A DNA stretch of 64,000 nucleotides, taken from positions 17,371,430-17,435,429 of the forward strand of contig CM055828.1 in assembly GCA_029582265.1 (NCBI GenBank), in the 5' to 3' direction. A program made the translations under genes and the position numbers. Of the stretch, positions 56,631 through 64,000 are shown piece by piece (the stretch's first letter is position 1; each line of letters starts with the position of its first letter). Under the pieces are notes generated by a model. It made no database searches. It saw nothing but the letters and a program-made list of their open reading frames with translations, and was not told where the DNA came from. This DNA is from Zoroaster sp. YZ-2022 (Eukaryota; Echinodermata; Asteroidea; Forcipulatida; Zoroasteridae).

Positions 56631-56995
56631 GGAGTGCCATGGTCGAGCGGTTTAGTGCATCGGATTTGTGTTCTGATGGCTGAGTCGTTAGAATGTGGGT
56701 TCGAATCCCAACCGCGACCATGGTGCTTGTGTCCTTGAGCAAGACACTTTACCATAATTGCTTCTCTCCATCCAGGGGTAAATGGGTACCTGTGAGGGCA
56801 GAGTTGGTTGTTGTGTTTGATTAGCCCTATATGCGCTGTAATGGCAGCAATTGAGCTGTATACTCCCCAGGGAGCTGAGATGGTTTCAGGAATGATTTAT
56901 GAGCCTGATGAGCAGGGGTAATAATATAATGCGCCTTGAGCACCAGTTTGGTGGATACGTGCGCTATATAAGTCCACATTATTATTATTATAATT
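56631..56995 (+). mobile_element. tRNA-derived SINE, ATGGTCGAGCGG variant
   Basis: Same head and body as 48811-49176, full length, in the TFIP11 intron and antisense to that gene. (ATT)n tail at the right. Confidence 0.93.
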
Positions 56996-58246
56996 ATTCA
57001 TACTTTGTGAGGACTAAAATAAAATATACTTACAAACAATTATGAAACTTTTAAAGCAGAATTTTGTGGGCAGGTTCCTGAAACAATTCTAGTGTTGTCA
57101 TGCTCAACATAAGGCAGAGTGACAACACTGTTTGACAAGTCTATGGAGAAATTATTTTGATTTGCAGTCTCCAACAGCTATATGTCTATAAATTGATCCT
57201 TGTTTGACTCTTATCCCACTCCTACTCATATTAACACTAAACAATCTGGACCTCCTTAGTCTTGCATCAAGAAATTTGTGAAATATCTGTTGGCAGTGCA
57301 CATTGTAAGGGTTTGACATGACCCCAAAACATTCCCATAAACGTCTCGGCTCAAGACTACACTTCATGTACATCATAGCTCTCTAGCAGTGAAAACGTAC
57401 TTCGCTGTTCCACTTCATTCAAAGGTTTTTGTGTAAAACATCATAGTCCTTATATGCTAAAGATTCAATTTTGGCCATCCATGCGCAATATCCCCAGCGA
57501 TGTTTGGATGGCAGAATTAGTACGCACGTGTGTAGTAGCATCACATTTGTGCACGAGCCTTGACGCATGTCGGCAGATCTTTGGAACGTATACGAATGGT
57601 ACGGCCGAAAAAAACAGAGGACCACTGTACCCTATTTGCTTAATGCTCTGCACAACAGTTACTTGCAACAGGTCATGCATAAAGCAGATGTGTTTCTAGA
57701 CCAGCAATAATGGACGAATATATAGCTGTACTAACACTCAATTTGGATACATAGTGTCCGACACAATACATTAAAGGAAAGGTACTCCTATCTAAAAAAC
57801 TTACTCTATAGGAAAAGTGACACATGAACCAATCATTCTGGGACATTAATTTCATTTTTTCATCAAACAAAACCGTAACTGTTACGTTGAATGTACAAAA
57901 TATTGCAATTTGTTGTAAAACATGAAAATATAGAAAATAAGTAATTTTTTTTTTAGTTTTCTCCAAAAAAGAAAAAGAGAACCGATTGAAAAGGAACTTT
58001 GACAAGTTAGTTTTATTGTACATGTATATTTCTTGAAAACAGGGATGAAATATGCATAAACTACGAAAACCTAAGTTGTACCTTTCCTTTACTCATAAAC
58101 GATCAAGTTGGATTTTATTAACTGAAAAAGTGAATACTATTACCTACATGCCTCTGAAAAGCATGACCGAGGTGAGGGATAAGTGTGACCAATGTAATGT
58201 TATTTTTGGAAGCTCTAGCATCAACAGGGTTGAATGAATATCTGAC
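56996..58246 (-). other. TFIP11: TFIP11 intron, nothing else recognised
   Basis: Frames at 57454-57699 (both strands) look moderately protein-like but have no recognised homology and no flanking splice sites that fit TFIP11. Confidence 0.5.
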
Positions 58247-58453
58247 CTTTTACTGATGCTTCCTCACGTATGCGTTCAGGAAGCAGTCCTTTCCAGCCGA
58301 GATACCACTTGCTAACCTCTTCATAGTTGGGGTTATTGCCCAGCCATGAGCACAGGACTTGCAGCCACTTGGGTAAGAAGTGCTTCTCAAAGAGGCTTGC
58401 TAGGGTTGGGGTTGGGAGGAGTTCCTCCCAGTCAATCACCCATCGGTAGGGGT
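58247..58453 (-). CDS. TFIP11: TFIP11 exon, GCFC-region end (FLPKWLQVLCSWL)
   Basis: Acceptor TTGATTTTTAG; encodes PYRWVIDWEELLPTPTLA, SLFEKHFLPKWLQVLCSW, LGNNPNYEEVSKWYLGWK, GLLPERIREEASVK; donor AAAAG/GTCAGA. It is a near-perfect match to human TFIP11 (FFPKWLQVLCSWL, SPNYEEITKWYLGWK). TFIP11 works with DHX15 in intron-lariat spliceosome disassembly, in the nucleus. Confidence 0.97.
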
Positions 58454-58536
58454 CTAAAAATCAATTCCAAACTAAAATTATTAGAAAGAAGTAAACCCTC
58501 ACCGAAAAAAAAATAAATAAAAAAAAAAATTAAGGT

Positions 58537-58793
58537 AGGAGGGCCAAAGTCATGGTACCGCCAAGCCTTTGAGAAGCCCAGCCAGGCCCAGGCTTTGCCC
58601 ACGCCCAGAGGCCTATATAATCCTCTAGCTGAGCACAAAAGACCCTTTACTAATGAATGGATGTCTAATGTATTTTGTTCACAACTGCGGCCATTATAAT
58701 GACCTCTTACTTGGCTGGGCTAGGCTGCCAGGTAGCCTGGGCCTGACCGGGCTTCTCAAAGGCTTGGCTGTAACCATGACTTTGGCCCTCCTC
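58537..58793. mobile_element. inverted-repeat element with ~60-bp arms
   Basis: AGGAGGGCCAAAGTCATGG, CCAAGCCTTTGAGAAGCCC and CCAGGCCCAGGCT at the left face their reverse complements at 58725-58793. About 257 bp, GC-rich, inside a TFIP11 intron. Confidence 0.85.
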
Positions 58794-58919
58794 CCCAAAT
58801 TAGAGACAGTTGAAATATAAGCCAATAATGTTGAATAGTTTGTGGTTTTGATCCCTATCACTTTTAACAGCAAAACCCCTTAAAATTACAAGCAGGTATT
58901 TTGGCAGAATGACTGGTGC

Positions 58920-59012
58920 CATATGAAAAGTGTAAATGCCAGAATGTGGTTAGATAAAGTGTAAATGCCAGAATGTGGTTAGATAAAGTGTAAATGCCAG
59001 AATGTGGTTAAA
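58920..59012. repeat. 29-bp direct repeat, three copies
   Basis: AGTGTAAATGCCAGAATGTG plus GTTAGATAA repeats perfectly or nearly so, starting near 58928. Confidence 0.92.
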
Positions 59013-59436
59013 TAGATAGATACTGTCATTTATATAGTGTGCTTTTCCCAAAGGTTTCTGAGCGCTTTACTGCCATTACAGAAACACAGGGGCAAGCCCC
59101 TTCTCTTTCACAAGAAGTGTACTGGGCTCTTTTACGTGCATTACCCAACACACAGGACCTCCGGTTACGTCAAACAAAACATCCCCAACATCCAAGTCTT
59201 TGCCTCCTCTCAATGTGCACAGCCAAGCTTTATACCTTTTGGTGCATCTTGTTCCCCCTCCCCTCCCCCCATACAAATATATGTGACCAAAATGAGGCCA
59301 AGGCTAGACGTCTGAAGGAAGACAGGCTGGCCCCTTTGATGTACTGAGAATCAGTGTTGTAATTGCACTTGCATACAGGGCATCTGACAAAGATGGCTAG
59401 AGCCAGGTTAAGGTGTATTATTTTGATAACTGCCCT

Positions 59437-60198
59437 TTAAGGTCTCCTACTATTACAAGGGTCAAAAATCTGTAAAAAATGTTGATATACATGCCAAGGT
59501 ATATCTAGTGCACTTAAAAGTCAAACACTGTCAAACCTTACATGTAGTAAGTACATTAACCCTCCTACTATTACAAGGGTCAAAATCAGTCAAAATGTTT
59601 ATATACATGCCAAGGTATATCTAGTGCACTTAAAAGTCAAACACTGTCAAACCTTACGTGTAGTAAGTACATTAATGTACTTACTACATATAAGGTTTGA
59701 CAGTGTTTGACTTTTAAGTGCACTAGATATACCTTGGCATGTATATAAACATTTTTTTTACAGATTTTGACCCTTGTAATAGTAGGAGGGTTAATGTACT
59801 TACACGTAAGGTTTGACAGTGTTTGACTTTTAAGTGCACTAGATATACCTTGGCATGTATATCAACATTTTGACTGATTTTGACCCTTGTAATAGTAGGA
59901 GGGTTAACCCTCCTACTCTTACAAGGGTCAAAATGGGTCAAAATCAGTCAAAATGTTGATATACTTGCCAAGGTATATCTAGTGCACTTAAAAGTCAAAC
60001 ACTGTCAAACCTTATGTGTAGTAAGTACATTTGCAGGTCAAAATGAGTCAACCGTTTTTGACTGCATTGTCTGGTATTGTTCAGGGTGGTCAAAATGACA
60101 GTATAAACTAGTCAAAAATGCCCCTGTGTGTACAGGCAGTTGACTGATTTTGACCTCTGTAGCTACTTGCCACTAAAGTGCAGCTAGAGTAGGAGGGT
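59437..60198. mobile_element. array of TTAA-delimited ~115-bp modules plus one long unit
   Basis: TTAA boundaries stand at 59556, 59672, 59791 and 59904. Modules 1 and 2 face one way, 3 and 4 the other, making a palindrome centred on the TTAA at 59672-59675. The module has one end TGTACTTACTACRYGTAAGG and the other GTAATAGTAGGAGGG. The fifth unit (59904-60198) is the longer form with GTCAAAATCAGTCAA repeats, ending AGAGTAGGAGGGTTAG, as at 39055-39345. Confidence 0.88.
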
Positions 60199-60747
60199 TA
60201 GTGTGACAATAGAGGGCCAGCGAGCCAAGCGCAATGAAGCGCCACAATTACTGCTTTTGAGTCCTATGGGAGTAAGCCGTTCTGTGATTGCCTGTGGTGT
60301 ACAACAGCGACCCAGTGATTTGTTCAAGAATCTGTCAAAATTGCCCCGAAGAAACCCCATGCATTAAAAGCAAACAACAACCATGTTCAATTTGGTACAC
60401 CCTTTGGCATTTGGCAATAATCCTCGCCAGCCCTTAGTGATGCTGAAACTTGAACATGTAATGCGCTACCTATCCACATGAAACATTGATCACACCTATG
60501 GTCGTGCACCTATCAATATATGACCACATGGAAACCTTGTACCGAGCATAGCTGCAGTTGCCAAGGTGTAAACCCTATCCTGTTGTTCAGTTGATATGTA
60601 ATACGCGCACGCATTGGTAGTACAGTGTACATGCATTCTTTTCACTACTTCTACTTCTTGACTGTAACGTTCACAAGCGATTATTGAGGCAGAATTTGAC
60701 TTATAAGATGTTAGATAAGAATGCTAATAAGATTTACAACACATACG
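60199..60747. other. TFIP11 intron, nothing recognised
   Basis: No exon or shared repeat identified. Confidence 0.45.
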
Positions 60748-61099
60748 TTAACCCTAACCCCTGGGTATTCTGGCTAGGAACCTTCCTGAACCCTAACCCC
60801 CTATAGGTATTCTGGCTAGGCACCTTCTTTAACCCTAACCCCCCTGGGTATTCTGGCTAGGAACCTTCCTGAATCCTCCAAAATCCATCAGTGCACTTTT
60901 GGAAACAAGCCCTTATCTTCAAAATGCACCATGCATTTTCGTTGCTCTTTCATATTCAGCACTTATGGCCTGTACTTCTTGCCAGGTAGTAAATTTTGTC
61001 CCATTTGAAGAGGTGAGAGTACCAGTTTCCAACAGTGCTGAATTTCTCCCAAAAAGTGTCCCTTGGAGGATTTTGCAGGATTTGGGGTGGTTAGGGTAA
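60748..61099. mobile_element. TTAA-type element with triplicated left end
   Basis: TTAACCCTAACCCCTGGG at 60748; the ~45-bp left end (GGTATTCTGGCTAGGAACC, TTCCTGAACCC) occurs three times in tandem. The right end is GGTTAGGGTAAAA with a decayed TTAA. Confidence 0.8.
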
Positions 61100-61138
61100 A
61101 AGGCAAGTCCCGAGCTTTCTAATTTATTGCGTAAATCC

Positions 61139-61732
61139 TTAACCAGTTCGCTTCGGAGGCCGTGTATACACGCAATTTTTTTTGGGACAGCGGATCGGAG
61201 AGCGTCTAAACACGCATTCCGATTTTTGTGTGTGTCACCGGGAGACTTGTCAACACGCCACACGTGGCGTGCCGTCGTGGCGGCTGACTTGTATACACGC
61301 AATCGTTTCTCGGAGTCCGTGGGGTCACGGTTCGGTGGCCCCGGACAAAATGCACTGCAAATACTGAACGAGTTCACTATTTTCGTTGATTTTTGCCTAA
61401 TCCCTTTATCCAAGACCTGTTCCTTTGACGTACCAGCCAGGGATTTGTAAAGAGGGATTTATATCCATTGTTTACGAGGCATTCGATCTCTCTCCAGGTA
61501 TGCCGTCTTTTCGACCGGGCGCTGGTCGCTAATAGGCCGTTGCATCGGAACTTGCCAACGGTCTAATTGTGCTGAACAAATAAGTAAAGGTGTTTATTTG
61601 GTTGTCCGAACTTAGTTTCATTGACAAAAAAAATTATTAATGGCTAGAAATTTTTTTTCAGATTTTTCACTGAAAATAAACCCGCACGGGGGACCGGAAA
61701 AAAAATATATATTCCCGACGTCAACTGGTTAA
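61139..61732. mobile_element. TTAA-flanked element with AACCAGTT ends
   Basis: TTAACCAGTTCGC to GTCAACTGGTTAA, 594 bp, TTAA on both sides. GC-rich interior with repeated TGTATACACGCAAT-like words. The 164-codon - strand frame at 60919-61413 straddles this and the preceding element and is an artefact. Confidence 0.82.
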
Positions 61733-62198
61733 AGAAAAGGGTGGTCAATGCATTTTCAATGGGTTTCTGATGATCGTTGGAGCCAGCAGGTGCGAAGTGG
61801 GCGTGGTTTATGTTGGAATTACATCACATTTACCAACACGATTGATCAATTGACAATTTTGATTGACAGACAGGTTCAGTGTACTGGCCAGTGTACTGAT
61901 AAACCAACAGTATAAACATTATTATTTGAGAGAGAGAGAGAAACATGAATTAAGCAGTGAAAAGTGAGTTTTAGAAAAGATAAGACTCCACGCTTAACCC
62001 TAACCGTCTACAGGCATTTCACAGACACCCTGCTGAATGCAACAAAATGCAACCACAGAGAAGTGTGCAGGCTGCTCAATGCAACAAGATCTACCAGCTA
62101 GAACAATGGTTCTTTTGTTCTCTACTGAGGGCAACGTTTTACATTTTTTTTGCATCTTGTTGCATTGAGCTTGGTAAATGCTTAAGACATTTTGAACG
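61733..62198. other. TFIP11 intron, partial TTAA-element end
   Basis: CTTAACCCTAACCGTCTACAG at about 61994 begins a sequence with TGCAACAAAATGCAACCAC related to 11645-12285; it has no matching right end and runs into the MITE at 62199. Confidence 0.45.
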
Positions 62199-62434
62199 TA
62201 TACATAACAGCAAAAGAAACGTCACCCCTAAAAACATTTATTATTTTCATTTTATAATTAATATAATTTGTTTAATGAAGAATATTATGAGTATGGAGTG
62301 TAACACGAACACAATGTGGCAAATTTGGTTGACCTCAAAATTTGTCATGCATGACGTCCGAGGACACATAAGCTAAACACGTTCACAGACTTATCAAAAT
62401 TTAGGGGGTGACGTTTCTTTTGCTGTTATGTATA
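62199..62434. mobile_element. MITE with ~30-bp TIRs, copy 2, next to a splice donor
   Basis: Same element as 1825-2060, with cleaner ends: TATACATAACAGCAAAAG / reverse complement. Its right edge is about 16 nt from the donor of the TFIP11 exon at 62451. Confidence 0.9.
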
Positions 62435-62450
62435 TAATATGAACCCTCAC

Positions 62451-62669
62451 CGAGATGTTGCTGATAAGGGTTTATGACAAACTCTTGAAGACAGACAGCT
62501 AATTTGGGAATGATGTTCCTGATTAAGAATGCCTCCAATGTTCCTCGTGAGAAGACCCGCCGCCACGGCATCAGAATTGTCTTGGCCGAGCTGTCGCTGG
62601 GATGCCAGTTGCTGAGAGCTCTGGCGAGCTTCTGACGGATCGGGATGTACAGTGGTTCCAGCTTGTCAC
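62451..62669 (-). CDS. TFIP11: TFIP11 exon, GCFC region (HPSDSSAKTILMPW)
   Basis: Acceptor TTTTTTTCCCGACAAG; encodes DKLEPLYIPIRQKLARAL, SNWHPSDSSAKTILMPW, RRVFSRGTLEAFLIRNII, PKLAVCLQEFVINPYQQHL; donor CTCG/GTGAGG. It matches human KAWHPSDSSAKLILQPW and [20 protein letters not shown]. The five exons in this window give about 273 residues, the C-terminal third of an ~840-aa protein; the G-patch domain and N-terminus must lie to the right of the window. Exon phases link without conflict to the exon at 58453. Confidence 0.97.
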
Positions 62670-64000
62670 CTTGTCGGGAAAAAAATGTGAGCGAAGGATG
62701 AACATGTTGAGAATCATAATGCTGTCAAAAGTCTAACTCCATGCAAACAATTTGACATCTGGCCGCTGTTGTCTTTCCAGTTTTCCTTTGCATAAATGTG
62801 ATGTGATCTGGGAAAACCCATCGGATGTCGGCGAACTTGTTTTGAAGATAATGGCAAAATAGTCCCCCAATTTTTGGTTTGACAATTTGAGTTTTTGCTA
62901 CCAGTTTAATTGTTAATATCTAAATCATCATTCTTGAAAATATTAAATAAAAATTCCATCGTTTTATATGTAAAAACATAGTTTTATGATGACAGATAAT
63001 TAAAAAGCCATCTTTGGTTTTCGTTTCCGCCATCGTTTTTTAAGGACAGTGGCGGCTATAACTTCCTGATAGCATAACTCAAGTTACAGACAACCTAGAA
63101 TCATGAATAAAACAGTTTTGAAAACAGCACAGTGTCCTCGTTAATTTGATGTATATAACACAAAAATGACAAATTTCACCATGTGAGGGTTTTTCCCAGA
63201 TCACATCACAAATGGCTCAGGCAATTTCGATTTCAATTTCATTTAATTTGAGAAATATCTCAAACGAAAGTGATGAAGGATACCGCTTGAAAACAAAAAA
63301 TTTCTGATAAAATAGGGAAACACAAGGAATGTGTATCATGACGTTTGGTTTAGCAAAATTTCAAGACTCATTCATTTATACAGGGTTCAGTATGAAACTG
63401 GGCTTTTTTTCTTGGTATCTTTTATTCATTCATTTTTTGTTCGCGTTACCACATCATGAAGAAAAAAAGATGTTGTTTTTCTTTCTGCCAGTGACACCTC
63501 AAGTCACACTACCTCCCGTAGCCTAAGACCTTGAGTGTCTTTCGCATTATCTTGGCTGTCCCTAAGAGTGCCTTCTTATGGGAAAATGAGTTTAGTCAAT
63601 ATTTGGACTTCAAATACTGTTATCTTTCATTTCACCAAGTTTTAATCCTCAAAACCATCTAGTTTTCTAATTAAAGTAATGAAGATTTTGTAAAATTGAA
63701 GTCAACTGTGGTTTTTAAGTTTTCAGGAAGTGACCGATCGCAGCCTTGTGCATGTATTACTGCATGTATTTTATGCGAACGGCATGTTTTTAAGTTTTCA
63801 CGAAGTGACACAATTTGATCATGCCACACGTGTGTTCCATGAAGTTGACGCGTGTCCCTATACTAATGCACAGGAAACGTCAGTTTGTGAAAACTTGACA
63901 GTTCAGCGTGTGCAGTTTTCACGAAGTGACTGTTTGGTTTATAAGTTTGTTACTCATTTATAGTTATTTTCCTCTACAAAACGAATACAGTTATGTATCA
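62670..64000 (-). other. TFIP11: TFIP11 intron continuing past the window edge
   Basis: No further TFIP11 exon was recognised. TTTTCACGAAGTGAC (first copy TTTTCAGGAAGTGAC) occurs at about 63720, 63795 and 63916. Frames here have no recognised homology. Confidence 0.5.

Noticed and set aside
8611..61099. TTAACCCTAACCC ends read as interstitial telomere repeats (CCCTAA)n
   Set aside because: Only one to one and a half hexamers occur at each site, always at element ends and always preceded by TTAA, so these are transposon termini.
60919..61413. 164-codon - strand frame
   Set aside because: It runs across two different TTAA elements, so it cannot be an old gene; no recognised domain.

Overview
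The window is nuclear DNA from an animal, most likely a marine invertebrate deuterostome (echinoderm first, amphioxus as alternative). The evidence is spliced genes with metazoan protein homology, tRNA-derived SINEs with (ATT)n tails, decayed non-LTR reverse transcriptase tails, many short inverted-repeat elements, and constant use of the palindrome TACATGTA. There is no operon structure, rRNA gene or CRISPR array. The species call is inference.

Three gene loci can be supported. (1) SPC24, the Ndc80-complex kinetochore subunit, lies on the + strand in five coding exons between 37425 and 46701 (209 aa), complete from ATG to stop. (2) The C-terminal third of TFIP11 (spliceosome-disassembly factor, yeast Ntr1 homologue) lies on the - strand in five exons between 62669 and 51084; its G-patch half must lie beyond the right edge. 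SPC24 and TFIP11 are convergent, tail to tail, 4.4 kb apart. (3) An acidic, unrecognised protein exon lies on the - strand at 7032-7850. A possible further - strand exon at 734-854 is weak.

SPC24 appears to carry two minor (U12-type) introns. Intron 2 is an AT-AC intron with a textbook ATATCCTTT donor and TTCCTTAAT branch site, and only the AC terminus keeps the frame. Intron 4 has a GTATCCTT donor and a TCCTTGAC branch site. Splicing this way gives a gap-free C-terminal match to human SPC24.

The rest is mobile and repetitive DNA. 1-5.4 kb: degenerate tandem repeats, an AT-rich tract and a ~570-bp satellite. 5.4-15.9 kb: nested TTAA-flanked elements and a ~27-copy, 57-bp minisatellite. 15.9-21 kb: inverted-repeat elements and a tandem SINE array. 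21-36.9 kb: inverted-repeat elements, hAT-like MITEs with clean 8-bp target duplications, two non-LTR tails and a 3.7-kb foldback. 37-46.7 kb: SPC24 with repeat-filled introns. 46.8-62.7 kb: more TTAA elements and TFIP11, whose introns hold a 3.2-kb array of a 13-bp unit. 62.7-64 kb: no exon seen.

A recurring theme is a guild of unrelated-looking elements that all end in TTAA followed by CCCT (or close variants). They are often nested precisely in one another's TTAA and often carry private tandem repeats inside. This fits non-autonomous piggyBac-like elements. No transposase gene is present in the window, so the class is inferred from termini and target duplications.
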